Assembly (NCBI GenBank): GCA_964415245.1 | Contig: CAYQAJ010000031.1 | Span: forward strand, 1 to 29,767 | Length of the DNA stretch: 29,767 nt | Direction of reading: 5' to 3' | Source of the DNA: CAYQAJ01 sp964415245 | GTDB taxonomy: Bacteria > Planctomycetota > Planctomycetia > Pirellulales > Pirellulaceae | In this document: piece by piece, positions 8,117 through 16,636 of the stretch | Numbering within the stretch: the stretch's first letter is position 1 | Layout of the letters: the number at the start of each line of letters is the position of its first letter | The notes under the pieces: generated by a model | Seen by the model: only the letters and a program-made list of their open reading frames with translations | What the model was told of the DNA's origin: nothing | Database searches by the model: none | Translations under genes and position numbers: made by a program

Positions 8117-9130
8117 TCACACTACAGCCTGCCGCAGTTGGCTGGCGTGCCCCGCCTGGCCGAAGGCGATCATCCGCTGGCGGCAGACCTCTTTCATGGC
8201 GGCGCGGGCCGGTTTGAGATAGTCGCGGGGGTCGAACTTCTCAGGGTGCTCGGCAAACACCTTGCGGATGGCCCCCGTGATCGCCAGGCGATTATCGGTA
8301 TCGACGTTGATCTTGCGCACGCCGTGGCGGATGCCGCGCTGAATCTCCTCCACCGGCACGCCCCAGGTGGGCTTGATGCGTCCGCCGTAGCGGTTGATTA
8401 CGTCCTGCAATTCCTGGGGCACCGACGAGCTGCCGTGCATCACCAGGTGGCAGTTGGGAAGGCGGCGGTGGATTTCCTCGATACGGTCCATCGCCAGCAC
8501 CTCGCCCGTGGGCGGACGATCGAATTTGTACGCCCCGTGGCTGGTGCCGATGGCCACGGCCAGTGCATCGACGCCGGTCTCGGCCACGAACTGCTCGGCC
8601 TCGTCGGGGTCGGTCAGAAGCTGCTCCTTCGAGAGCTTGCCTTCGGCGCCGTGGCCGTCTTCCTTTTCGCCGTGACCGGTGGCCAGCGAACCGAGACAGC
8701 CCATCTCCCCCTCGACCGACACGCCACGCGGATGGGCCAATCGCACCACTTCGGCGGTCACGCGGGCGTTGTACTGGTAGTCGGCCGGGGTCTTACCGTC
8801 TTCCTTCAGCGAACCGTCCATCATCACCGACGTGAAGCCGTTTTCGATGGCGCTCAGGCAGGTGGCGACGCTGTTGCCGTGGTCCTGGTGCATGCACACC
8901 GGAATGTGCGGATAGAGCTCGACCGCGGCCAGCATCAGGTGCCGCAGGTAGGCGTCCTGCGAATAGGCCCGCGCACCGCGCGAGGCCTGGATGATGACGG
9001 GCGCATCGGTTTCGTCGGCCGCCTCCATGATGGCCTGAATCTGTTCCATGTTGTTCACGTTGAACGCGGCGACGCCGTAATCGTTCTCGGCGGCGTGATC
9101 CAACAGAACGCGCAAGGGAACCAGCGACAT
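8117..9130 (-). CDS. fba: Class II fructose-1,6-bisphosphate aldolase
   Basis: Zinc-dependent aldolase, 337 residues, splitting fructose 1,6-bisphosphate to dihydroxyacetone phosphate and glyceraldehyde 3-phosphate (or the reverse in gluconeogenesis and the Calvin cycle). Visible motifs: YGVAAFNVNNMEQ at the first strand, CMHQDHGNS with the zinc/catalytic His-Asp-His cluster, VSVEGEMGCLGS, AIGTSHGAYKF (zinc His, phosphate loop), LVMHGSSSVP and KINVDTDNRLA. The length and insertions fit the Calvin-cycle (CbbA-like) subtype. ATG 9130 was chosen because GGAGG lies just upstream and family proteins begin close to MSLVPLRVLLDHA. No other glycolytic gene is adjacent. Confidence 0.95.
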   Translation of the reverse strand: MSLVPLRVLLDHAAENDYGVAAFNVNNMEQIQAIMEAADETDAPVIIQASRGARAYSQDAYLRHLMLAAVELYPHIPVCMHQDHGNSVATCLSAIENGFTSVMMDGSLKEDGKTPADYQYNARVTAEVVRLAHPRGVSVEGEMGCLGSLATGHGEKEDGHGAEGKLSKEQLLTDPDEAEQFVAETGVDALAVAIGTSHGAYKFDRPPTGEVLAMDRIEEIHRRLPNCHLVMHGSSSVPQELQDVINRYGGRIKPTWGVPVEEIQRGIRHGVRKINVDTDNRLAITGAIRKVFAEHPEKFDPRDYLKPARAAMKEVCRQRMIAFGQAGHASQLRQAVV

Positions 9131-9179
9131 GGGAGGGCCTCCGTGGGAAATCGTGAGAACACGGTTCGGTTCGCCGCGC

Positions 9180-9247
9180 GATGAACTACCAAACCCCAAG
9201 CATCAAATTGCAAACAATGACCAAATCCCAAATCCAAATGACCAAAG
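9180..9247. repeat. A/C-rich dispersed repeat (CCAAATCCCAAATCC type)
   Basis: An AT-richer stretch upstream of the aldolase gene is built of short words such as ACCAAATCCCAAATCCAAAT and CAATGACCAAA. The same words in either orientation occur at 10361-10429, 19248-19275, 24970-25020 and 26560-26605, always between genes. Confidence 0.6.
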
Positions 9248-9350
9248 GGAGCGACGCGGATGGGCATTATCCGCTTCACCGGGCGTTGTCACAACGGGGG
9301 CGCTGCGACAGCGGGGCGAGAGCGCGAGAGCGAAGCGCCGCGACAAAGCG

Positions 9351-10217
9351 TCATTCGAGCGGTGTCGCCAGCGGCGGCGCGACCTGCTCGGGGGCGAACA
9401 GGTCGTCTAACTGCGTTTGCGCCAATCGCACCAGCAGCAGCCGGCCCGGCTGCTCGTCGCCCGGCGATGCGAAGAAGCATCCGCCGAGCCCCTTGCCCGG
9501 TCGCGTGGGACCGAGCACCAGGATTTGCCCGGGCGACAAGGTTACGTCGAATCGGAGGCGTTCGAATACCCGCTGGTCCTGGCGGTTCTCGACGCGAATC
9601 CCGCCTTGGCCGCCCAGGTAGCGCTGCCGCGGCTGGCCGTGGTGAATCTCCGGGGTGAATTCCAGCCGCACTCGGCCATCGCCTTGCGGATAGCTGCGCA
9701 CCGCCAACTCACAGCGAGCCTCGCGGTACGTTTCGCCGCGGACCTCTCCGTCTTCCTGCGTCAGCACGTTTAGCAGATCGTGAGTGGAGCCGAGCACGAC
9801 GCGGCCCAGGCCTCCCGCGCGGAGCGGCAATCGCTGCTGGGTGGCGGTGGCGGAGTCGGCCGAGATTCCCGCGTCCGTCGTCGGCCCCAGCGGAGAAGCC
9901 GCCGCGTCGAGCAACTCGCGCAGCTCGGGCGGCAACTGGGAACCCAAGAGCCCGCATCTCAGGCCGTTGTCCGCCAGCCGGCGACGCGACTCGGCGGCAA
10001 TCTGCTGCTCGTCGGCGTTTTGCCAAACGGCGTCGGCCGGATCAACCTCGCTGGTGGGGAACCGGACAAAGGCCACTTCGAGCACGACGCTGTCGCTGGC
10101 CAAGCGATGCCGCGGGAGCTTCACACCTTCCGAGGGCGCATGCTGTAGCGGCGCGCAACCGATCGCGGCGCACGCCAGAAGCGCGGCGGCTGAGGTGGGC
10201 CGCAATCGAGCAAACAT
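9351..10217 (-). CDS. Unrecognised lipoprotein
   Basis: A 288-residue predicted lipoprotein of unknown function. From ATG 10217 the protein starts MFARLRPTSAAALLACAAIGC, a signal peptide ending in a lipobox-like AIGC, so the mature chain would begin at a lipidated Cys. The mature part holds EVAFVRFP, a helical stretch (EQQIAAESRRRL), ELAVRSYPQGDGRVRLEFTP, and RFDVTLSPGQILVLGP, which faintly resembles the beta-rich ends of secretin-type proteins; this is weak. A longer open frame upstream runs over a repeat and was rejected. It follows the DUF1549/DUF1553 gene on the same strand after 250 bases containing an inverted repeat, so it is probably transcribed separately. Confidence 0.65.
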   Translation of the reverse strand: MFARLRPTSAAALLACAAIGCAPLQHAPSEGVKLPRHRLASDSVVLEVAFVRFPTSEVDPADAVWQNADEQQIAAESRRRLADNGLRCGLLGSQLPPELRELLDAAASPLGPTTDAGISADSATATQQRLPLRAGGLGRVVLGSTHDLLNVLTQEDGEVRGETYREARCELAVRSYPQGDGRVRLEFTPEIHHGQPRQRYLGGQGGIRVENRQDQRVFERLRFDVTLSPGQILVLGPTRPGKGLGGCFFASPGDEQPGRLLLVRLAQTQLDDLFAPEQVAPPLATPLE

Positions 10218-10360
10218 CCGTGTCGCGCCCTTTCGCCCGGCGAAATGAAGGGCGGAAGGGTAGACGAAGCTAGCGTGCGAGTCAAGGGAAATGGCCGACG
10301 GCCGAAATCGCTGCCCGCGCACTGAAGGGGCGGTTTCCGCGAATGACGAAGGAACGAGAA

Positions 10361-10429
10361 ATGACCAAGCCCCAATGACCAATGTCATACGCACGGCGTA
10401 CTGAGATTGGTCATTGGGATTTGGTGCTT
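10361..10429. repeat. Imperfect inverted repeat, ATGACCAA / TTGGTCAT type
   Basis: The left arm (10361-10383, ATGACCAAGCCCCAATGACC and on) and right arm (10406-10429, ATTGGTCATTGGGATTTGG and on) are reverse complements with a few mismatches, around 22 bases. The position just after the DUF1549/DUF1553 gene stop (minus) would allow a terminator-like role, but no T-run was seen. Confidence 0.6.
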
Positions 10430-10467
10430 CTCAGACTTCGGCGCCGACCGACCGCCGGACTACCCGC

Positions 10468-12702
10468 CTAGTGGTCGAGTATGAACTCGTTGCTATTGAG
10501 TAGCGCCCACCAGACGTCTTCCAGCGGCGCGGCCGGACTGCCGCGGGGAGCCGAGGCAACCAGGCGGCTGGCCAAAGCCAACTCCGCGCGATTCGGCTTG
10601 CGGGCCAGCGCCGCCAGGAAAAGATGCTCCACCTTTTCCTCGGGCGAAATTCGGCTGGCGGCCACGCGGCTGAGCAGGTTGGCGTGCTCGACGCTGGTGG
10701 CGCGGCGCATCAGCGGCCCGTTCATCATCATCAGCGACTGATTGATCGTGCCCTGGAAAGTGCTCGATTCCTCCCCTTCGTCGGTGCCGAGGTTGCGCAT
10801 GAATTGGCCCAGCCACTGGGTCTTCTCGCGCTGTTGCTCGGCGAAGTCGCCCCGCGCATCGTACGTGGCCGCCACCAATTCGAGCGAAGCAAACACCTCC
10901 TCCGGCTGCATGGGGCGCGTGTAGTAATAGCTGAACAAGGGCAGCGCGTCGCCCGACGTCGGGTTATCGACCAGAGCGCCAGCCGGCACGTCGCTCGATA
11001 GGCCGAACGAGCGGCTGAGAGCGATCCAGCGAATCAGCCCCTTTACGTCGAATTCGTGCGCGCGGAACTGGTCGGCCAGCAAGTCGAGCAGCTCGGGATG
11101 CGAGGGGGGATTGTGCGGCCCCATGTCGTCGACCGGACGCGTGAACCCATAGCCGAAGAAGTGTGCCCACACGCGATTCACGGCGGCGCGGGCAAAGTCG
11201 TCGTGGGCGACGATCCGCCGGGCCAGCTCCTCGCGGCGATCGACCTGGCTCACCAGCCCGCTGCGGCCGACGGCGGGCGTGCCCGCCAGGGCGGGATACG
11301 CCACCAGCATCTTGCCGTTGAGCTGCTCGTAGTAAATCTCGGCTTCGTCCGCGTCGCCCCCGTCGCCGACAACGTCACGGTCGACGAGGCGCACCTCGCC
11401 GCTTCGCGGATCGCGCTCGGCGTGCATCTGACGGAAGAAGGCGTTGAGCTCCCAGAAGCGGCTCTGCTTCCAATTGTTCTCGGGGTGGTCGTGGCACTGC
11501 GTGCATTGAATCTGCTGCCCCAGGAAGACCCGCGCCGTGCGCGACGTGGCCAGCGTCGCCTTATCGCTCATTCCCGAGAGCAGGAAGTTCGTCGCGCCGT
11601 TGTAATCGGCGGCGCCGGGGCGCCCAGCGCCTTCGGCGGCGATCAACTCGAACGCCACCTGGTCGTACGGCTTGTTCTCATAGAGCGAGCGGCGGAGGTA
11701 CTGCTGAAGCCCCTCGCGGCTGGCCAATTCGTCCGCCTGCGTGCCGCCGACGCGGCCGATGAGCGCGTTGGTAAGAATCGACGTCCAATTGCGGGCGAAT
11801 TCCTCGACGTACTCATCGCCGCTGAGAAGCTCGTCGACCAGCCGCCGCTTCTTATCGGAGCGGTTGTCGCGAACGAACCGCTCGAGCTCCTCAACGGTGG
11901 GAATGCGTCCCACGATGCGCAGATACACGCGGCGGCACCATTGCGAATCGGGTGCTACGGCGGCAGGAGTGGCGCGGTAATCGGTCCAATACTGCGCCAC
12001 GTTCGCGTCGATGAAAGCGACAAGCTCCGCCTCCGGCAGCGGATCGACGGGCTCGGGCGCTATCGGCGGGTCGGACGAATTGCCGACAACTTCGCGCGGA
12101 CCAAACGGAGACGGATTGTCGAACGAGCCGCCGTCGGGCGAATGCTCCTGCGTCGTGCCGGGCGCCGGCGGGCTGCCGGTGCCGCCGGAGTGCTGCCCTT
12201 TTTCGCCAGCCACCTGCGGTGGGGTAGTTTCGCCGCGATCGCCCTTTGCCTTCTTCTTTGTTCCGGCCCCGTCGGTGCTGGCTGTGCCTCCCCTGGGTGA
12301 TTGAGCACTGGGCGATTGGGAGAAATGCAGGGCGAGCGCCCCCAGCAGCGTTCCCACGATCAACACGCTTGCCGCCGCGGCGACACCAATCCAAGTCGAT
12401 CGCCTCGAGGTCCAGCGCCGACTGTGGCCCGTGGCCTGGATGGAAAGCGGATCGGGCGCAGGGCGCGGAGCTACCGCCGCGGAAGGCGCCGCGCTTGCGG
12501 GCGACTCATCCGTGACGGACCGCGCGACGACCGGAACCGGCTCGGAAATACCGCTGTCGCTGCCGTTGCCCGAAACGCTCGCCACCGCGCGGTGCGCCTG
12601 CACGACGCGGTCGGCCACGTCGGGCGGCGACTGCCCGCCGAGCACTTCCTCGAGGCAGGTCTCGAGAATGCGGTCGTAGTGTTGGTCGTGAGGATCCATC
12701 AT
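10468..12702 (-). CDS. Membrane-anchored DUF1549/DUF1553 protein with N-terminal regulatory segment
   Basis: A 744-residue protein in four parts. Residues 1-45 form a cytoplasmic segment (DRILETCLEEVLGGQSPPDV) of a kind I associate with planctomycete sigma-factor partners. A long A/P-rich linker leads to one membrane helix (about 104-126, WIGVAAAASVLIVGTLLGAL). After another low-complexity linker comes DUF1549 (about 235-420), with WCRRVYLRIVGRIPTVEE and a CTQCHDHP motif at about 400, then DUF1553 with NRVWAHFFGYGFTRPVDDMG and the terminal VWWALLNSNEFILDH. CxxCH suggests haem or metal binding. ATG 12702 overlaps the sigma-factor stop by four bases (ATGA). Inference: the N-terminus acts as an anti-sigma domain for that factor. 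The enzymatic role of these domains is unknown. Confidence 0.85.
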   Translation of the reverse strand: MMDPHDQHYDRILETCLEEVLGGQSPPDVADRVVQAHRAVASVSGNGSDSGISEPVPVVARSVTDESPASAAPSAAVAPRPAPDPLSIQATGHSRRWTSRRSTWIGVAAAASVLIVGTLLGALALHFSQSPSAQSPRGGTASTDGAGTKKKAKGDRGETTPPQVAGEKGQHSGGTGSPPAPGTTQEHSPDGGSFDNPSPFGPREVVGNSSDPPIAPEPVDPLPEAELVAFIDANVAQYWTDYRATPAAVAPDSQWCRRVYLRIVGRIPTVEELERFVRDNRSDKKRRLVDELLSGDEYVEEFARNWTSILTNALIGRVGGTQADELASREGLQQYLRRSLYENKPYDQVAFELIAAEGAGRPGAADYNGATNFLLSGMSDKATLATSRTARVFLGQQIQCTQCHDHPENNWKQSRFWELNAFFRQMHAERDPRSGEVRLVDRDVVGDGGDADEAEIYYEQLNGKMLVAYPALAGTPAVGRSGLVSQVDRREELARRIVAHDDFARAAVNRVWAHFFGYGFTRPVDDMGPHNPPSHPELLDLLADQFRAHEFDVKGLIRWIALSRSFGLSSDVPAGALVDNPTSGDALPLFSYYYTRPMQPEEVFASLELVAATYDARGDFAEQQREKTQWLGQFMRNLGTDEGEESSTFQGTINQSLMMMNGPLMRRATSVEHANLLSRVAASRISPEEKVEHLFLAALARKPNRAELALASRLVASAPRGSPAAPLEDVWWALLNSNEFILDH

Positions 12703-13283
12703 CGAATTTTTCCGTCGATACATTTACGCAACTGCGCCTTGGCTCGCTGCATCAGGTTCTTGGCGCCGTGCTCGCTCAGGCCCACGGCGGCGGCAATCTC
12801 CGCTCGCGACTGTCGCTCGGCGAACCGCATGTCGAGCGCCACCCGGGCGCGGTCCCCGAGTTGTTGCACGCATTCCCGCAACGCCTCGATCAGTTGCTGG
12901 CCGTTGCCGTCTGTGATCCAGTGGGCCCAGGCATTGTTGAACGTATCGATATCTTCAACCGAGATCTCGCGCCCGCTCTTGCGCTGCAGGGAGACAAACT
13001 GGTTGTGCGCCACCTTGCGCAGGTAGGCGGCCGTTGCCGCGTCGCTGTATTGTTGAAACGGCCGTTGCAAGACCGCCAGGAACGTTTCCTGCGTCAGGTC
13101 CTCGGCCAGTGCCGCCTCGCACCCCAGGGTACGCAGGTACCGCCACACGCCGGCCTGATACTGCCGCACCAATTGGCCGGGATCGACGTGACTGGCATCG
13201 AAGCCGGTCGACTCGCCAGCCGAATCGGTCGCCTGACCTGCCGATCTGTCTTTTGAGCGCTCGGCCACGGGAAAAGTACTCAC
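12699..13283 (-). CDS. ECF-family RNA polymerase sigma factor
   Basis: A 194-residue sigma-70-type factor with only regions 2 and 4, as in ECF factors. Region 2: LVRQYQAGVWRYLRTLGC, then LAEDLTQETFLAVLQRP and AYLRKVAHNQFVSLQRK. Region 4: ARVALDMRFAERQSRAEIAA and AAVGLSEHGAKNLMQRAKAQL, a helix-turn-helix. Between them is a 40-residue linker. The frame is open to 13430, but that part crosses a strong terminator; I place the start at GTG 13283, with no good ribosome site, so it is uncertain. The stop overlaps the start of the membrane DUF1549/DUF1553 gene, showing that the two are made together. Its target promoters are unknown. Confidence 0.9.
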   Translation of the reverse strand: MSTFPVAERSKDRSAGQATDSAGESTGFDASHVDPGQLVRQYQAGVWRYLRTLGCEAALAEDLTQETFLAVLQRPFQQYSDAATAAYLRKVAHNQFVSLQRKSGREISVEDIDTFNNAWAHWITDGNGQQLIEALRECVQQLGDRARVALDMRFAERQSRAEIAAAVGLSEHGAKNLMQRAKAQLRKCIDGKIR

Positions 13284-13428
13284 CGCATTGCCGCCAAATG
13301 CACCGGCCGCCGCGAAAGCCCCCCTCGCCGCAAAGTGCGATGCGGCAAGCAATTGGTCATTGTAGCCGAGCCACGATGCCGCCGCACGCGCCGCTGGCGC
13401 AATCGCTGCTATCGGCACCGAAGCACAC

Positions 13429-13466
13429 AAAAAAGGGCGGGCCGGCGTGTGAAACGCCGGCCCGCC
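13429..13466 (-). terminator. Strong intrinsic terminator after the DUF1501 gene
   Basis: On the minus strand GGCGGGCCGGCG (13466-13455) pairs perfectly with CGCCGGCCCGCC (13447-13436) around a 7-base loop, and a run of six T follows (13434-13429). It lies 90 bases past the DUF1501 stop and upstream of the sigma-factor gene, so it separates two transcription units on the same strand. Confidence 0.9.
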
Positions 13467-13556
13467 TGGTAAACGATTGAGCGACGAGGGCTTCGCGCAC
13501 GCCCGCGGCCCGGAACTCCGCTCTACGTGGATTTCCGATTCGGGCGAGCACTCGGT

Positions 13557-14825
13557 TTAGGCGAACAGCTCCTTGATCACTTTGCCGGAGTTGGCGATCT
13601 TCATCGGGCGGCCGCTGCGGCTGGTGAACGTCGTTTCGAGCGAGATGCCCAGTGCCTTGCAGACCGAAGCCATCAGGTCCTGCGACGTATAGGGCTCGGT
13701 TTCGACCATGGTGCCGTCCGAGTTGGTCTCGCCCACGGCGATGCCGCCCTTGATGCCGCTGCCACCCACCACCGTGCTCCAGGCGCGGGCCCAGTGGTCG
13801 CGTCCGGCGCCGCCGTTGATGCGCGGGGTGCGGCCAAACTCGCCCATCCAAATGATCACCGTGTCCTGGAGCAGGCCGCGATATTCGAGGTCCTCGATCA
13901 GCGCGCTCATGGCGGTGTCCATGGTGGGAAGCTTGTCGTCGCGCAGCGTGGGGAAGATGTTGGCGTGATTATCCCAGCCGCCGTAGTCCACTTCGACGAA
14001 GGGAACACCCGCTTCCACCAGGCGACGCGCCAATAGGCAGCCACGTCCGAAGGCCGTGTTGCCGTATCGTTCGCGAACCTCTTCGGGCTCCGTCTGGACG
14101 CGGAAAGCCGCCATCTGCTCGCTGGTCATCAGGTTGACGGTCTTGCCGAGGATCTTCATGTGATCCTCCGCGGCCGAACCGCGATTCTGGCTGATGAAGC
14201 CCTTTTCGATCAGCTCCAGAGTCGCCAACCGCTGCGCGAGTCGATCGCCTTCGACCCCCATTTGCAGATTGCGCACCTGGCCGTTGCTATTGACGGTAAA
14301 GGGTGACCAGGCCATTCCCAGGAAGCCGGGCCCGACGCTTCCGCCGTCGACTGCCACGAAAGGCGGAATTTCCAATTCCGGTCGCTGGTCATACAGCTCG
14401 TGGGCCACCACCGAACCGTAGCCGGGGTGCTCGATGCTGGGGTTGGGCACGTAGCCGGTGTGCATGTAGTATCGGCCGCGGCCGTGATCGGCCTCGCGAG
14501 TGCTCATCGAGCGGACGACAGCCAGGTTGTGCATCTGCTTGGCCAACTGCGGCAGGTGCTCGCTGATTTGCACGTCGCCACTGGTGGCGGCGGGTCGAAA
14601 CTCGCCGCCCGTCGGGGCGCCCGGCTTGAGGTCCCAGATGTCGATCGTTGCGGGGCCGCCGCTCATCCACAACAGGATGGCTGCCTTGCGGCGACGCTTG
14701 AGATCTTGAGCGTTGACCCGCAAGGTGTTCACCAACGACATGGCAGGAATGGCCATGGCCGAGGCGCCCGCGAGATGGCTCAGGAAGTGGCGACGCGATC
14801 GCCCCTTGGGTGTAAGCTGATCCAT
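13557..14825 (-). CDS. DUF1501 protein with Tat signal
   Basis: A 422-residue exported protein of the DUF1501 family, related in fold to sulfatases and alkaline phosphatases and very abundant in Planctomycetes; its substrate is not established. The N-terminus RSRRHFLSHLAGASAMAIPA is a twin-arginine signal, so it is exported folded. Family marks are LLWMSGGPATIDIWDLKPG (about 51-69), EHLPQLAKQMHNLAVVRSM, the segment ADHGRGRYYMHTGY, YGGWDNHANIF, and WMGEFGRTPRINGGAGRDHW. GGGAG lies about 12 bases before ATG 14825. The upstream gene (14966-16636, same strand) is a DUF1549/DUF1553 protein 140 bases away; this pair recurs in planctomycetes and is probably one operon, ended by the terminator at 13429. 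Confidence 0.92.
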   Translation of the reverse strand: MDQLTPKGRSRRHFLSHLAGASAMAIPAMSLVNTLRVNAQDLKRRRKAAILLWMSGGPATIDIWDLKPGAPTGGEFRPAATSGDVQISEHLPQLAKQMHNLAVVRSMSTREADHGRGRYYMHTGYVPNPSIEHPGYGSVVAHELYDQRPELEIPPFVAVDGGSVGPGFLGMAWSPFTVNSNGQVRNLQMGVEGDRLAQRLATLELIEKGFISQNRGSAAEDHMKILGKTVNLMTSEQMAAFRVQTEPEEVRERYGNTAFGRGCLLARRLVEAGVPFVEVDYGGWDNHANIFPTLRDDKLPTMDTAMSALIEDLEYRGLLQDTVIIWMGEFGRTPRINGGAGRDHWARAWSTVVGGSGIKGGIAVGETNSDGTMVETEPYTSQDLMASVCKALGISLETTFTSRSGRPMKIANSGKVIKELFA

Positions 14826-14965
14826 GGACTTTTCACTCCCGAGTGTGGTGATGGCCTGTCAAGGTGATTCGGACGATTCTGTTCTTGTGCGAGCCACTCT
14901 CGCTGTCGGCGATCGGCGATCGGCGAGGTTTCTCGTAATGCCGCGCGCTTCGGCCGGCGCGGCTC

Positions 14966-16636
14966 CTAGTGGTTGAATATGAACTCGTTGCTGTTCAGCA
15001 CGGCCCACCATACATCCTGCAGGGCGCCCGCCACGTTGCCGCGTCGCGCCGCCAGCAGTCCGTTAGCCATGGCGAGCTCGTTCTTGTTTGGCTCCCGCCC
15101 CAGCGCGGCCAGGAACAGGTAGTTGATCTTCTGAGCCGGCTTCATTTCGCCGTCGGTGGCAACACGGCCCAGAAAGCTCCCACCTTCATAGCTGGTCGCC
15201 TGCTTGATCAAATCGCCGTTGAACATCATCAAGGTCTGTGGGATCGAGCCGTTGAACGTGGTCGTCTCATCCCCTTCGTCGGTGCCAAAAGCGATCGTGA
15301 ACTGTTTCAGCCAATCGCTCTTGGCCTTTTCCTGCTCCTCGTAGCTGCCGCGCGTCTTGTGCGCTTCGGTTGCCACCAGCAGCGACTCGTACAGTTCTTC
15401 GGCTCGCATCTGCCGCAGATAGAAGTGCGTAAACTTGGGCGTCTCACCCAAGAGCGGATCGTCCTTGGCGTTCGAGGCGTTTGTTCGGCTCGAAAGGCCG
15501 TACGGTTCGCTCAGCACGATCCACCGCATCAGGTCTTTCAGGTTGAAGCTATTGGCCCGCAGCTCGCTGGCCAGGTACTCCAACAAAGCGGGGTGCGAGG
15601 GAGTGTTGTGCGGGCCCAAGTCGTCGATCGGCTTGGTGAAGCCGTACCCCAAAAAGTGGGCCCACATGCGATTGGCGATGGCGCGATCCATGTACGGCGA
15701 GCCCGAGATCAGCTTGCCCAACTCGGTGCGGCGATCGACGTCTTCGACATAGCCGCTGCGGGCAACCTCGGTGCCATCGACAAAGACCGGATAGGCGACC
15801 TTCTGCAGGCCGTTACGCAACTCGTAGTAAATCTCTGCTTCTTCCGGAGTCGTCCCCTCGCCGGCAAAATCCTCGTTCACCAACTCGACCGAGGCGACGT
15901 CGCGCGTGCCCGACACAAAGCGGCGCAAAGGCCTCGCCTGCCGGAAGAAGGCGTTCATCTCCCAGTATTTCTGCTGTTTCCATTCGTTGAAGGGATGGTT
16001 GTGGCACTGCGTACACTGCACTTGCAGGCCGAGAAAGATGCGCGACGTGTCGGCCGTGGCCAGCGCGGCGTCGTCGGTCAGCTTGTTCACCAGGAAATTC
16101 ACCGCTCCATTGAAGCCTTCGCCGCCAGGATTGTTGGTTCCCGTGGCGGTCACCAACTCCAACACCATCTGGTCGTAGGGCTTGTTGCGGGCGAAAGAAT
16201 CGCGGAGGTACTTCTGAAGTCCGGCGCGATTGGTGAGCGTCCTATCCTCGGTGCCGCCGCTGCGGCCAATGAGAATGTTGGTCCACAGCGTCGTCCAGTT
16301 GCGGGCGTAATCTTCGGTATACGACTCGTCGTATAGCAGCTTGTCGACCAGCTTGACCTTCTTGTCCGTGGCGCGATCCTTTGCGAATACCTGGACTTCG
16401 TCGACCGTGGGAATGCGGCCCAGAATGTCGAGGTAAACGCGGCGACACCATTCGCTGTCGGTGGCGCGCCCCGAGGGGGTCATGCCGTAGTCCGTCCAGA
16501 CTTGGCGGACGTGCCCGTTAATGAGGCCGACCTGCGGTGGCAGCCCGTCGTCTCCTTGGCTCTCCTGTGCCCATGCAGGCGAAATCCCAATCAGGCTCAC
16601 CGCCGCTAAAGCAACGCCGAGAACTGTGTACCGCAT
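14966..16636 (-). CDS. Secreted DUF1549/DUF1553 protein with CxxCH motif
   Basis: A 556-residue exported protein. Residues 1-23 are a Sec signal peptide with cleavage after AWA. DUF1549 follows (about 35-215: WCRRVYLDILGRIPTVDE, YARNWTTLWTNILIGRSGG, KPYDQMVLELVTATG) with CTQCHNHPFNEWK at about 208, then DUF1553 (about 290-556: NRMWAHFLGYGFTKPIDDLG, MRWIVLSEPYGLSSR, QMRAEELYESLL, VWWAVLNSNEFIFNH). It is a close paralogue of the protein at 10468-12702 without that protein's cytoplasmic segment, helix and linkers. GGGGAG precedes ATG 16636. CxxCH would suit c-type haem, although only one such motif is present. Likely co-transcribed with the DUF1501 gene. Confidence 0.92.
   Translation of the reverse strand: MRYTVLGVALAAVSLIGISPAWAQESQGDDGLPPQVGLINGHVRQVWTDYGMTPSGRATDSEWCRRVYLDILGRIPTVDEVQVFAKDRATDKKVKLVDKLLYDESYTEDYARNWTTLWTNILIGRSGGTEDRTLTNRAGLQKYLRDSFARNKPYDQMVLELVTATGTNNPGGEGFNGAVNFLVNKLTDDAALATADTSRIFLGLQVQCTQCHNHPFNEWKQQKYWEMNAFFRQARPLRRFVSGTRDVASVELVNEDFAGEGTTPEEAEIYYELRNGLQKVAYPVFVDGTEVARSGYVEDVDRRTELGKLISGSPYMDRAIANRMWAHFLGYGFTKPIDDLGPHNTPSHPALLEYLASELRANSFNLKDLMRWIVLSEPYGLSSRTNASNAKDDPLLGETPKFTHFYLRQMRAEELYESLLVATEAHKTRGSYEEQEKAKSDWLKQFTIAFGTDEGDETTTFNGSIPQTLMMFNGDLIKQATSYEGGSFLGRVATDGEMKPAQKINYLFLAALGREPNKNELAMANGLLAARRGNVAGALQDVWWAVLNSNEFIFNH

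Noticed and set aside
11056..12300. 414-residue plus-strand frame antisense to the membrane DUF1549/DUF1553 gene
   Set aside because: Shadow of GC-rich codons; no motif or ribosome site.
13284..13430. N-terminal extension of the sigma factor
   Set aside because: It reaches into the intrinsic terminator and is alanine-rich without a recognisable region; a start near 13283 leaves a complete sigma region 2.
14969..16336. 455-residue plus-strand frame antisense to the secreted DUF1549/DUF1553 gene
   Set aside because: Shadow frame without motifs; the minus strand has a signal peptide and conserved domains.
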